Below are positions 34,195-43,270 of a DNA stretch of 64,000 nt, piece after piece; position 1 is the first letter of the stretch, and the number at the start of each line of letters is the position of its first letter. Origin of the DNA: Nitratireductor pacificus pht-3B (GTDB lineage Bacteria; Pseudomonadota; Alphaproteobacteria; Rhizobiales; Rhizobiaceae). Both the position numbers and the translations under genes were made by a program. The stretch lies in NCBI RefSeq assembly GCF_000300335.1, contig NZ_AMRM01000012.1, forward strand, positions 62,001-126,000. Reading direction: 5' to 3'. The notes under the pieces were generated by a model. The model saw only the letters and a list, made by a program, of their open reading frames with translations, was not told where the DNA came from and searched no databases.

Positions 34195-34932
34195 ATGTCC
34201 ATAGACCGCGCCAGCTCCAACAAGGGCAGTTTGCCGAAGCTTCTGCCGCTCGAGGCGAAAACCCTGGTCGACCAGGTTGTCGATGCGATTGTCGAGGCCA
34301 CCGCCACCGGTGTGTTCCTGCCCGGCGACCGGGTCGTAGAGGCGGAAGTGGCACGCTCGCTGAACGTCAGCCGGGTGCCGGTGCGCGAGGCGCTGCGCCT
34401 GCTGGAGAGCCAGGGCATCGTGGTGAGCACGCGCTATCGCGGCATGCGGCTGATGGATGTCAGCATCGACCGGCTGGAGAAGATCCTGAAGGTGCGCACG
34501 GCGCTCGAAACGCTGGCGGCCCAGGAAGTTCTCGAGCAGATGCAGAACGACCCCTCAATTGTCGAGCCGCTGGAGGATGTGGTGCGGCAACTGCATGCGG
34601 CGATGAAGCAGAAGGATTCCTTCGGTGTCGCCCGTCTCGACACCGAATTCCACCGCACGCTGTGCCGCCTGTCCGGCAATGACGTTCTGCTGCGCATGTG
34701 GGAGCCGCTGTCGCGCCAGCTGACGATCATCTTCGGCCTGTCGACCCTGCAGAAAGACCTTCATCTGATCGTCGAGGAGCATGACGAGCTTCTCGCCAAG
34801 CTGAAGGCGGGGGATGGAGATCAGTTCATCGAGCTGATGAAGGTGCACATCCTCGACTACTCGCGCGCGCTCGACTACGAGGGCCTGGTGACGGCGCGGC
34901 GGAGCGAGCGCGACAAGGCGCTCAAATCCTGA
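34195..34932 (+). CDS. GntR family transcriptional regulator (FCD/FadR type), locus repressor
   Basis: A 245-residue regulator. The N-terminal winged helix has the GntR pattern (GVFLPGDRVVEAEVARSLNVSRVPVREALRLLESQGIV). The C-terminal all-helical FCD domain shows the metal and ligand residues in DTEFHRTLCRLSGN, VEEHDELLAKL and MKVHILDY. The start has AGGAAA directly upstream. Three copies of one 20-bp palindrome in this locus, one in its own promoter, make it the likely repressor of the whole 20.9-34.9 kb regulon. The inducer is probably a sugar acid. Confidence 0.92.
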   Translation: MSIDRASSNKGSLPKLLPLEAKTLVDQVVDAIVEATATGVFLPGDRVVEAEVARSLNVSRVPVREALRLLESQGIVVSTRYRGMRLMDVSIDRLEKILKVRTALETLAAQEVLEQMQNDPSIVEPLEDVVRQLHAAMKQKDSFGVARLDTEFHRTLCRLSGNDVLLRMWEPLSRQLTIIFGLSTLQKDLHLIVEEHDELLAKLKAGDGDQFIELMKVHILDYSRALDYEGLVTARRSERDKALKS

Positions 34933-35643
34933 TCGCCCGGAACAACGGAAAGCCGCGCCGATCTTGGTTGCTGGCGCCCGGCGCCAATGGCTGCAAGCCC
35001 CGTTCGCAGAATACGGAACCCGTTCCGGTCCCGGCAGATGCAATAATTCAGCAGCAACGATGGCGGGCATTCAGCGAGACTTGCCTTTGCCGTAAGCAAA
35101 CGTTCCGCCGAGCGCGTGACAAGGCCGTGGCTGCCCAAGTCTCGGCCAGTCGCGACCCCTTCAGCATCACCCACAAGTAGCGGGTGGCGGACGGATGATT
35201 AATTCGAATGCGGTGAGCAGGCCGGGCATTTATCGGAGCGTTCGATCGTCCGTTCATTCTGTTGTCGAGCTTTCCAGGCGTCCACCAATCGCATCCTGAA
35301 ATCGGTCTCCCGTCCCGGGGAACCGTGTCGATGGCATGACCCAGTGCAAGCGTCGCAGCATCTATTGCCGCACCGATGGCGGCAAGATCTTCTAAACGCT
35401 GAACATCCTCGAAGTCTTGAGCAATCTGTTCATCCTGCGCGATGTGCCCGCGTTCATACGATCCGACAACGGTTCGGAGCTCGTTGCTCATGACTTACCT
35501 ACTGGACCACTCAGATGGGGGTGATCAGTTTCACACACGATGCACTTCTTACAGAAAGCACTGACCGCTAGATTTCGTCAGAATTAGTCAGAATTGATTG
35601 GTGGAATCTGGTGCATGACACTCTGTAATAGAAGAAGGGTTGA
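34933..35643. other. Gap with IS3-type remnant, upstream of the autotransporter
   Basis: About 710 bases without an intact gene. The right part holds a decayed IS3-family transposase fragment (35321-35524). The left part (34933-35320) shows no recognisable coding sequence or structure. The autotransporter's ribosome-binding site (GAAGGG) is at its right end. This is the left boundary of the region that differs in composition from the flanking catabolic genes. Confidence 0.6.
35321..35524 (+). pseudogene. IS3-family transposase (OrfB, DDE domain) remnant
   Basis: One frame reads RTDGGKIF, then a stop, then TLNIL, directly followed by EVLSNLFILRDVPAFIRSDNGSELVA. The first part matches the start of the IS3 OrfB catalytic domain (DGxxxxxLNIxDE), and the second the segment around the second catalytic Asp (RSDNGxEF). 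The stretch normally between them is missing, and an in-frame TAA interrupts the frame. It is an internally deleted, dead copy. Confidence 0.7.
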
Positions 35644-37947
35644 ATGGATGATCTTCTTCCGAACCGGCAGATTTGGAAGCGATTGAAAGAGTCTTTTAGT
35701 CACCGGATGGCAGTCAACCGGCAATGGATGATGTCGAGCGATGGGATCCAAATGGATGCATTCGCACGGCGGGAGAGGAAGCTCACGATGGCCGATTTTA
35801 CGCTATTGATGTGTGGATTAGGCCTGTTCTTGGGTACAGCCCTGCTCGTTCTTTCGGCCGTGATTCAGCAAGCGGCGTTCGGGACCAAGAGGCCAACTTG
35901 GTCTACGCAGTTGTTCGCCGAGAGCCGGTTCATCCTCTTGGGTCTTACGCTTCTGATTGGCCTGCTGGTCTCGCCAGCGACGGCTTTCGCCGCACCGTCT
36001 GTCTACTGCCCGACCCTGAACGCCACTGTCGCAAATGGCGGATCGGTGGCCATCGATGTCAGCACATGCGATGGACCGCCAGATGGGGGTATGAGCGGGC
36101 CGATCTTGCCAGATGCCCAGCACGGCACGGTGACCATCGGCACCAACAGCGGCGGCACGCAGTTCGTGACCTATGCGCACAGCGGCGATTCGGCGACGAG
36201 CGACCAGTTCTTTCTGGAGGACAACGACCTCGGGGTCGTGACGGTCAACATAACCATCGATCCGCCGGCCTCGCCCATCACGGTCTCGCCGGGGACGCTG
36301 CCGGCCATGACCGCGGGAACGGCCTTCAGCCAGGCGCTGTCGGCAAGTGGCGGTACGGCGCCTTACACCTACAGCCTGCAGTCGGGATCGTTACCTCTCG
36401 GAATCTCCCTAACCTCCGGGGGACTGCTGAGCGGAACGCCAACGCAGCGCGGAGGTTACGCATTTACCGTAAGGGCGATCGACAACATCGGCCAGTTTGT
36501 CGACAAGGGCTACACCGGCACGGTGCTGAATCCGACGATCTCCATTTCCCCGACATCGGCGACAGCCATCCAGGGCGTATCGTTCTCGCAGACCATCTTC
36601 GCCAGCGGCGGCGTCGGCCCGCACACCTTCTCCGTGGAGAGCGGTCTTGTGCCCGCGGGATTGTCCCTGTCCAACACCGGCCTTTTCAGCGGCACCACCT
36701 CCAGCGCGCCCGGATCTTACCCTCTGATGCTGCGGGTCACGGATTCCAGCACCGGACCGGGTGCCTATTTCGAGCTTGAGAGCTTCACTGTGACGGTGGC
36801 ACCGGCACCGTCCGTGTCCATCAGCGCCAGCCCGGCCTCGGTGAGTGAGGACGGCGCAGCCGATCTGGTTTACACGGTCACGCGCAGCCAGAACCTGTCG
36901 TCATCCACGATCGTCAATCTCGGTTACACGGGCAGCGCTGATGCCAGCGACTATACCGGTGCGACCTTGACCGTGACCATTCCGTCCGGCTCGACGAGCG
37001 GCATCGTGGTGATAAACCCGTCCGCCGATGTCACCGTGGAGGCGGACGAGACTGTAACCGTTAGCATACAGAGCGGCTCAGGCTATACCATCGGTGCGCC
37101 GTCCTCTGCCACAGGCACGATCCTGAACGACGACCTTGGGGTTCTGACGATCAACAATGTCACCTTTTCCGAGGATGACTCCGGAACTCAAGCGATACCG
37201 TTCACAATATCGCTCAGCAGTCCCGCCGGACCCGGTGGTGTAACGTTCGACATCGCAACCGCCGACGGCACAGCGACAGCAGGCGAGGACTATCAGGCGA
37301 AAAGCATCGTGGGCGCCACCATCGCGCCGGGGGAGAGCACTTATGTCTTCTCTGTTGATGTATACGGCGATACGTCCAACGAACCCAATGAGACGTTTTT
37401 CGTCAACATCACCAACGTGACAAACGCTATCACGGGCGATGGCCAGGGCGTGGGCACCATCGTCAACGACGACCTTGCGGGCCCGTCGGTCACTTCCATT
37501 TCGCCGAACAATGGTCCGGAGGCAGGCGGCACGTCAGTGACGATCACCGGAACGAACTTCACCGGCGCAACGGCCGTGACCTTTGGCGGCGCGGCGGCTG
37601 CGAGTTTCACGGTCAACAGCGGCACGACTATTTCGGCAGTGACGCCGGCCGGGACGGCCGGCGCGGTGGATGTGGCGGTGACGACACCCGGCGGCACGGA
37701 TACGGAAACAGGTGGCTTCACCTACAATCCGCCCGTTCCTCCTTCCCTGTCGATCAACAACGTCACCTTACCCGAGGGTGACACCGGAACTCTATCAATA
37801 CCATTTACAGTGACGCTCAGCAGCCCCGCCGGTACCGGCGGGGGGTTTACACGGTCACGCGCAGCCAGAACCTGTCGTCATCCACGATCGTCAATCTCGG
37901 TTACACGGGCAGCGCTGATGCCAGCGACTATACCGGTGCGACCTTGA
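35644..37947 (+). CDS. Giant autotransporter adhesin, N-terminal part (frame-disrupted)
   Basis: This encodes the export signal and first repeats of an adhesin. Residues 1-50 are charged, then two hydrophobic segments follow; the second (RFILLGLTLLIGLLVSPATAFA) looks like the cleavable signal. Then come putative-Ig (He_PIG) repeats (GTAFSQALSASGGTAPYTYSLQSG...), Calx-beta repeats (FSEDDSGTQAIPFTISLSSPAGPGG...) and an IPT/TIG domain (SVTSISPNNGPEAGGTSVTITG). The frame is lost at a G6 run (37840-37845) at the start of a 384-bp exact repeat; it ends at TGA 37945-37947, which overlaps a TTG in the second frame. One extra G would join both parts into about 2,000 residues. Confidence 0.8.
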   Translation: MDDLLPNRQIWKRLKESFSHRMAVNRQWMMSSDGIQMDAFARRERKLTMADFTLLMCGLGLFLGTALLVLSAVIQQAAFGTKRPTWSTQLFAESRFILLGLTLLIGLLVSPATAFAAPSVYCPTLNATVANGGSVAIDVSTCDGPPDGGMSGPILPDAQHGTVTIGTNSGGTQFVTYAHSGDSATSDQFFLEDNDLGVVTVNITIDPPASPITVSPGTLPAMTAGTAFSQALSASGGTAPYTYSLQSGSLPLGISLTSGGLLSGTPTQRGGYAFTVRAIDNIGQFVDKGYTGTVLNPTISISPTSATAIQGVSFSQTIFASGGVGPHTFSVESGLVPAGLSLSNTGLFSGTTSSAPGSYPLMLRVTDSSTGPGAYFELESFTVTVAPAPSVSISASPASVSEDGAADLVYTVTRSQNLSSSTIVNLGYTGSADASDYTGATLTVTIPSGSTSGIVVINPSADVTVEADETVTVSIQSGSGYTIGAPSSATGTILNDDLGVLTINNVTFSEDDSGTQAIPFTISLSSPAGPGGVTFDIATADGTATAGEDYQAKSIVGATIAPGESTYVFSVDVYGDTSNEPNETFFVNITNVTNAITGDGQGVGTIVNDDLAGPSVTSISPNNGPEAGGTSVTITGTNFTGATAVTFGGAAAASFTVNSGTTISAVTPAGTAGAVDVAVTTPGGTDTETGGFTYNPPVPPSLSINNVTLPEGDTGTLSIPFTVTLSSPAGTGGGFTRSRAARTCRHPRSSISVTRAALMPATIPVRP
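36867..37250 (+). repeat. 384-bp direct repeat, copy A
   Basis: By eye this segment is base-for-base identical to 37844-38227, 977 bases away. It encodes the Calx-beta region from VYTVTRSQNLSSST to GGVTF. The offset is not a multiple of three, so the two copies are read in different frames relative to the autotransporter start. Confidence 0.85.
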
Positions 37948-38227
37948 CCGTGACCATTCCGTCCGGCTCGACGAGCGGCATCGTGGTGATAAACCCGTCC
38001 GCCGATGTCACCGTGGAGGCGGACGAGACTGTAACCGTTAGCATACAGAGCGGCTCAGGCTATACCATCGGTGCGCCGTCCTCTGCCACAGGCACGATCC
38101 TGAACGACGACCTTGGGGTTCTGACGATCAACAATGTCACCTTTTCCGAGGATGACTCCGGAACTCAAGCGATACCGTTCACAATATCGCTCAGCAGTCC
38201 CGCCGGACCCGGTGGTGTAACGTTCGA
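37844..38227 (+). repeat. 384-bp direct repeat, copy B
   Basis: This is the second copy of the segment at 36867-37250. Its left junction is a G6 run in which the sequence changes abruptly from a Calx-beta beginning (SSPAGTGGG) to the middle of another Calx-beta unit. Downstream the copies diverge gradually, as expected of older repeat units. The junction is either a recombination product or an assembly artefact. Confidence 0.85.
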
Positions 38228-41200
38228 TATCGCCACCGCCGACGGCACGGCAACAGCAGGCGAGGACTACGCAGCAACCAGCATCGTGGGCGCCAGCATA
38301 TCCGCAGGGCAGAACACCTATGTTTTCAACGTTGATCTCTACGGCGATACAACCCATGAAACCACCGAGACGTTTTTCGTCAACATCACCAACCTGACAG
38401 GCGCTACCGGGGCCGATCTCCAGGGACTGGGCACAATCGTCAACGACGATTCCATACCCACGATCACTCTGACTCCTGCCAGCCTTTCAGCAGCAACAGT
38501 CGGGGCGCCCTACAGCGAAACCGTGACCGCCAGCGGCGGAACAGGGCCCTACACCTATGCCGTCACCGCGGGCGCCTTGCCCGGGGGCTTGACGTTGAGC
38601 GCCTCGGGCGTGCTATCCGGCACGCCGACGAATGAGGGAACAGTCAACTTCACCATCACCGCAACCGACAGCGGCGGTGGAACCGGGCCATACAGTGGCA
38701 GCAGGGCCTACACGATTGACGTCGCTGCGCCCACAGTGACCGTGAGCCCAGCCACATTGCCTGCCGCAATCGTCGGCACGCCCTTCAGCCAATCCGTGAC
38801 CGCCACTGGCGGAACAGCACCGCATAGTTATGCAGTTACGACCGGCGCTTTACCCCTGGGCCTAGACCTGAGCCCAGCGGGGTTACTTTCCGGTACCCCC
38901 ACGGCCGGCGGGACGTTCAATTTCACCATCACCGCCACCGACAGCAGCGGCGGAACCGGGCCGTACAGCGGGAGCAGGGCCTATACGCTCACCGTTGCAG
39001 CGCCCGTCATCACCGTGAGCCCCACCACGTTGCCACCCGCCACCCAGGGTGTCCCCTACTCACAGACCATAACTGCCAGCGGCGGCACGGCGCCTTATAC
39101 TTACTCAGTTACCGCCGGCGGCTTGCCTTCGAACCTGAGCCTGAGCAGCACCGGTGTGCTCTCAGGCTCGCCAACTGTAAACGGAACATTCAACTTCACC
39201 ATCACCGCCACTGACAGCAGCACCGGCAACGGTCCATATGGCGGCAGCCAGGCCTATTCGTTCCAGATAGGCGTCGGCACTCCGCCGGTGGTCGGTTCCG
39301 TGAGCGTTCCCGCCAACGGGTATTATCGCGCGGGGGAGGTTCTTTCCTTCACGGTCAATTTCAACGAAACCGTTCTGGTGGATACGTCGGGCGGTTCGCC
39401 AAGCGTTCCCCTGGTAATCGGCGCTGCAACGGTCGATGCCAGCTATGTGTCCGGAAGCGGATCGAACGCACTTGTCTTCCAGTATCTGGTCGATCCGGGC
39501 GATCTGGACCTGAACGGCATTCAGATCGGAGGCGTCATCGGTCTGAACGGCGGCGCAATTGCAAACGCCTTCAGCACGCCTGCCGACCTGGCCCTCAACA
39601 ACGTTGGGAGCACCACAGGTGTCCTCGTTGACACAATAGCGCCGACGGCAACCTCCAGCTCGGTGAGCGGCAGTCCGGCGCCGGATGCGGTCGCCGTTGA
39701 TTTCCTGGTGACATTCTCGAAGCCGGTAAATGGCGTCGATTCATCGGATTTCGTCCTGACGAGGACGGGGAGTGCCTCAGGGGCGGTCACCAACGTCGCC
39801 ACCTCGGACAACGTGACATATACGGTCAGCGTCACTGGTGTTTCCGGAACAGGCTCGCTGCGGCTCGATGTTCTGGCGGACGGATCGATTACCGATACGC
39901 CCGGCAATCCGATGACCGCAGCGTACGCGTCCGGAACGCCCTGGGTGCGCAGCGGATCCTCCAACGCCTCGCTGGCCGGCCTTGCACCGAGTGCTGGTGC
40001 CCTCGATCCCGCGTTCAATGCGGCTACGTTCGGTTATGCCGTTGCTGTCGCCAATTCGGTTGCAAGCCTCACCCTGACCCCGACCGCCGATGACGCCAAC
40101 GCGACGATCACCGTCAACGGCACGGCGGTTGCTTCCGGCAACGTCAGCCAGCCGATCACCCTTTCAGTCGGAGCAACGGCGATCCCTGTCGTGGTCACGG
40201 CACAGGACGGCGCAACCACGCGCACCTATACGGTCACGGTCACGCGGGCTTCCCCCGCCCCGACCGTTGTGTCCCGCATCGTCGCGATCAACGCGGGCCA
40301 GACGGCGTCTGTCGAACTCACGGACGGCGCGACGGGCGGTCCGTTCACCGGCGCGGCGATTATAGACATATCCGACAGCAGCGCCGGTTCCGCTCACATC
40401 GAACAGAACGGGCAGAGTTTCCTGCTTGTGTTCGCATCCAGCCCGACCTTTTCAGGTGGCGCCGACGTCCGGTTCACACTTTCGAGCGCTCATGGAACTT
40501 CGGCTCCCGGAACGATCTCCTTCACTGTTCTCGCACGGCCCGACCCCGCACTGGATGCCGAAGTCCTTGGACTGTTGAGAGCTCAGGTCGATGCTTCTAA
40601 GCGCTTCGCGCAGGCGCAGACACGCAATTTCAACGGGCGGCTCGAGCAGCTTCACGACGAGGGCGACCGCCGCAGAAACAGCCTGAATGTGCGGTTGGGC
40701 TATAGTGAGAGTGCGGAGCGCGGCGACCGCACGGCCGGATCACTGAACGAGGCAGGAGCCGATGCGCCCGGTCTTCTCGGCTATGCTCCTCAATCTTCCG
40801 GCGGAGCCAGCGAAGGGGGGCTTGCTGCGGGCAAGGCGAACGGGCTGGGTGCCTCGGATGGCAGCATGGACCTCGGACCCTACGCCATATGGACGGGTGG
40901 CTTCGTCGATTTCAGCCAAAGCGACAATGGCGGCATCGATCTTGACGGCACGCTCGTCGGGGTAAGCGCCGGCATCGACTACCGCTTTTCCGACAGGTTC
41001 ATCGGCGGGTTCGGCGTCGGGTTTGGCCGCGACCGTACCGATATCGGCGCAAACGGCACCGAAAGCACGGGACTTGCCTACAGCGCCGCACTTTACGGAA
41101 GCTACAAGCCGGCCGACAATTTCTTCATCGACGGGCTCATCGGTGCGAGCTGGCTCGACTTCGACAGCCGCCGCTATATCACCGCCACCGGCGATTTCGC

Positions 41201-41696
41201 CATGGGCAGCCGGTCGGGCCAGCAGGTCTTCGGATCGTTGAGCGCCGCTTACGAGTTCCGCGACGAAACATGGCTCCTGTCACCCTACGGCCGCATCGAG
41301 ATGTCCCGGACATGGCTCGACGGCTTCGCTGAGGAAGGCGGAGGCACTTTCGGCCTGCGCTATGGAGACCAGACCATCGACACGGTTTCCGGCGTCATCG
41401 GTCTTCGTGCGGAATATGCGTTCAAAAGGAGCTGGGGCACGCTGACGCCCGGCGCGCGTATCGAATACACGCATGATTTCGCCGGGTCGAGCCAAGCGAA
41501 GCTGGGCTATATCGACCTAGATCACCTACCCTACTGGCTCGACGTCGAGGCCTCCAGCAGGAGTTACGTGACGCTGGGGCTCTCACTTGATGCGGAACTG
41601 CCGCAGGCATGGACGCTCGGCGTCGACTATCGGACCGCCTTCGGAAATGCGCGCCAGGATCACACGTTCGGGCTGAAAGTCGGCAAACAGTTCTAG
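37944..41696 (+). CDS. Giant autotransporter adhesin, C-terminal part with beta-barrel
   Basis: This frame is open from about 37845 and carries the rest of the adhesin. Visible in order are a Calx-beta unit, three tandem He_PIG repeats of about 90 residues (TVSPATLPAAIVGTPFSQSVTATGG...), Ig-like units (VGSVSVPANGYYRAGEVLSF), a cadherin-like beta-sandwich (LAGLAPSAGALDPAFNAATFGY...) and, from about residue 970, a C-terminal autotransporter barrel of about 280 residues ending in GLKVGKQF, with the final Phe used in outer-membrane assembly. It has no signal peptide of its own; the only start is an internal TTG overlapping the first part's stop. It is probably functional only if the frame is restored. 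Confidence 0.82.
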   Translation: MTVTIPSGSTSGIVVINPSADVTVEADETVTVSIQSGSGYTIGAPSSATGTILNDDLGVLTINNVTFSEDDSGTQAIPFTISLSSPAGPGGVTFDIATADGTATAGEDYAATSIVGASISAGQNTYVFNVDLYGDTTHETTETFFVNITNLTGATGADLQGLGTIVNDDSIPTITLTPASLSAATVGAPYSETVTASGGTGPYTYAVTAGALPGGLTLSASGVLSGTPTNEGTVNFTITATDSGGGTGPYSGSRAYTIDVAAPTVTVSPATLPAAIVGTPFSQSVTATGGTAPHSYAVTTGALPLGLDLSPAGLLSGTPTAGGTFNFTITATDSSGGTGPYSGSRAYTLTVAAPVITVSPTTLPPATQGVPYSQTITASGGTAPYTYSVTAGGLPSNLSLSSTGVLSGSPTVNGTFNFTITATDSSTGNGPYGGSQAYSFQIGVGTPPVVGSVSVPANGYYRAGEVLSFTVNFNETVLVDTSGGSPSVPLVIGAATVDASYVSGSGSNALVFQYLVDPGDLDLNGIQIGGVIGLNGGAIANAFSTPADLALNNVGSTTGVLVDTIAPTATSSSVSGSPAPDAVAVDFLVTFSKPVNGVDSSDFVLTRTGSASGAVTNVATSDNVTYTVSVTGVSGTGSLRLDVLADGSITDTPGNPMTAAYASGTPWVRSGSSNASLAGLAPSAGALDPAFNAATFGYAVAVANSVASLTLTPTADDANATITVNGTAVASGNVSQPITLSVGATAIPVVVTAQDGATTRTYTVTVTRASPAPTVVSRIVAINAGQTASVELTDGATGGPFTGAAIIDISDSSAGSAHIEQNGQSFLLVFASSPTFSGGADVRFTLSSAHGTSAPGTISFTVLARPDPALDAEVLGLLRAQVDASKRFAQAQTRNFNGRLEQLHDEGDRRRNSLNVRLGYSESAERGDRTAGSLNEAGADAPGLLGYAPQSSGGASEGGLAAGKANGLGASDGSMDLGPYAIWTGGFVDFSQSDNGGIDLDGTLVGVSAGIDYRFSDRFIGGFGVGFGRDRTDIGANGTESTGLAYSAALYGSYKPADNFFIDGLIGASWLDFDSRRYITATGDFAMGSRSGQQVFGSLSAAYEFRDETWLLSPYGRIEMSRTWLDGFAEEGGGTFGLRYGDQTIDTVSGVIGLRAEYAFKRSWGTLTPGARIEYTHDFAGSSQAKLGYIDLDHLPYWLDVEASSRSYVTLGLSLDAELPQAWTLGVDYRTAFGNARQDHTFGLKVGKQF

Positions 41697-41697
41697 C

Positions 41698-42136
41698 GGC
41701 TCTGTCGCAAACCATCGGGTGATGGCCAGGGGAGCATGAAGGCTCCGTGGTTTCGGCAGCGTTCGTCATGTTCGAGGCCCATCATTTTGATCGCCCGGCG
41801 ATCCTGCTTTCCGTACGCTGGTACCTTGCCTACAAACTCGGCCTTCGCGATCTGGAAGAGATGATGGCCGAGCGCTGCATTCCTCGAAGCCGATCCGCAT
41901 CCGGCAGAGCCAGCACCTCAGCAATCAGACGGAGCAGGAACACCGGCGCATGAAGCACCCAGTCCGATCAAGGCTCGGCTTCAACCGGTCGGCGGACGTC
42001 GGGGAAATTGCGATCCTGACGGTCTTTGCCACCTATGAGCCACGGGAAGGTGGATGCAGAACATCAGGCGCTTTTTGGCTCGGCCCAACGCCTTTCACCA
42101 ACACGGCCACCCCTTTCGAGGATTCTATCGCAAACC
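41698..42136 (+). mobile_element. Decayed IS6-family insertion sequence
   Basis: GGCTCTGTCGCAAA at 41698-41711 closely matches the IS6-family terminal inverted repeat (GGCTCTGTTGCAAA type) and begins two bases after the autotransporter stop. A broken IS6 transposase follows. A near copy of the end (TCTATCGCAAACC, 42124-42136; 12 of 13 identical to 41701-41713) lies in the same orientation, suggesting nested or rearranged copies. No intact right inverted repeat was found. Confidence 0.65.
41768..42018 (+). pseudogene. IS6-family transposase, internally deleted
   Basis: The first frame encodes [37 protein letters not shown], the N-terminal helix-turn-helix region of IS6/IS26 transposases. After about 41887 the +1 frame encodes [20 protein letters not shown] and then [12 protein letters not shown], the C-terminal end of the catalytic domain with its Glu-containing EQxHR motif. 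The middle 120 or so residues, including the first two catalytic aspartates, are missing. It cannot be active. Confidence 0.75.
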
Positions 42137-42233
42137 AAGGCTCAGGACCCATTGAACGGCAGGTCGTGTGTCGACAGAAAACCCGCCGCTGTTCGGATCG
42201 AGACTTGTGGGCGAAATTTAACCGGCGGACGGT

Positions 42234-42309
<76 letters not shown>

Positions 42310-42567
42310 GTTTCGCCGGTGGGCCGCATTTAGGTCCGCCTCCCCCCGCCTGTCAAGCAGCGAGTGCGTGTCGGGGCCGGGGACGATGCGTCGCGCCGGC
42401 ATCTTTCGAAGATGCTCCCGCGCGGCAAAAAAACCATGCAGACTTGTCGGGCTTGGCTGCAATGGCTACATGTCGCAGAATTCGCGTCGCGGCGGCGCAG
42501 GACGGCATCCCGTCCGGCGCTCACGCGTCGCACCCGGACAAGGCCCAACACCCATCAGGAGACCGGC

Positions 42568-42858
42568 ATGATCGCGCTAATCCAGACCATCGTCATGGCG
42601 CTCGATATCTACTGGTGGCTGATCATCGCCTCCGCCATCTTCTCCTGGCTCTACGCCTTCAACGTGGTCAACCCGCGCAACCAGTTCGTCGGCTCTGTCG
42701 GCAACTTCCTGTTCCGCGTGACGGAGCCGGCGCTGCGACCGATCCGCAGGATCCTCCCCGATCTCGGCGGCATCGACATCTCGCCGATTATCCTGCTGCT
42801 GATCCTGTTCTTCGTGCGCCAGTTCATCCTGACAACGGTTGCCCCGGCCCTGATCTGA
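42568..42858 (+). CDS. YggT family membrane protein
   Basis: A 96-residue protein with two long hydrophobic helices: [30 protein letters not shown] and [21 protein letters not shown]. Between them is the family-typical [33 protein letters not shown] precedes the ATG by six bases. YggT proteins act at the inner membrane in osmotic tolerance or division-related roles that are poorly defined. It is followed by a DUF167 gene, a common pairing. Confidence 0.9.
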   Translation: MIALIQTIVMALDIYWWLIIASAIFSWLYAFNVVNPRNQFVGSVGNFLFRVTEPALRPIRRILPDLGGIDISPIILLLILFFVRQFILTTVAPALI

Positions 42859-42876
42859 TCCGGCCTGATCGGAGAC

Positions 42877-43206
42877 ATGGCCGATCATCCCGCATGCTGC
42901 CGGCCCGTTGAAGACGGGCTGCTGCTGTTCGTCCGGCTGACGCCGAAATCCTCCCGCGACGCCGTGGAAGGGATGGTGAGCGCCGATGATGGCAGCGCCC
43001 ATCTCAAGGCACGCGTCCGCGCCGTGCCGGAAGGCGGCAAGGCCAACGCCGCGCTCGAAAAGCTCCTCGCGAAGACCTTCGGCATCCCTGCCGGTGCCGT
43101 TTCCCTGAAAGCCGGGGCGACGGCACGGTTGAAGACCATCGCGCTGCGTGGCGAGACATCGGCCCTGCTTGCCCGGCTCACGCAACTGGTGCAAGACAGC
43201 CGATAG
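42877..43206 (+). CDS. DUF167 (YggU) family protein
   Basis: A 109-residue cytoplasmic protein. The family pattern is clear: LFVRLTPKSSRDAVEG, LKARVRAVPEGGKANAALEKLLAKTFGIP and VSLKAGATARLKTIAL. CGGAG precedes the start. The function is unknown. It is located 18 bases after the YggT gene, as in many proteobacteria. Confidence 0.9.
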   Translation: MADHPACCRPVEDGLLLFVRLTPKSSRDAVEGMVSADDGSAHLKARVRAVPEGGKANAALEKLLAKTFGIPAGAVSLKAGATARLKTIALRGETSALLARLTQLVQDSR

Positions 43207-43270
43207 AAGCCGCCGGCGAAACCCGCTATGGTGCGCGCGAGGATCGTTGGAGATTTCGGGAGCATCGTCC

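Noticed and set aside
35048-35491. Reverse-strand open frame of 147 codons upstream of the autotransporter
   Set aside because: It is antisense to the IS3 transposase relic, whose + strand reading gives recognisable transposase motifs; the reverse frame has none.
18804-35525. Shared CAGATGGGGG(G)TGAT at 18808 and 35512 as ends of one mobile element
   Set aside because: Only about 14 bases match, with a one-base length difference, and no other symmetry or target duplication; this is probably chance in G-rich sequence.
36290-39270. Tandem repeats in the autotransporter as a possible CRISPR-like array
   Set aside because: The repeats are protein-domain repeats of about 270 bases that keep reading frame and show domain-type divergence; there is no short repeat-spacer structure.
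42016-42233. Open frame continuing after the IS6 relic toward the tRNA
   Set aside because: Beyond 42018 the translated sequence no longer resembles IS6 transposase or any other family; it is treated as decayed DNA.
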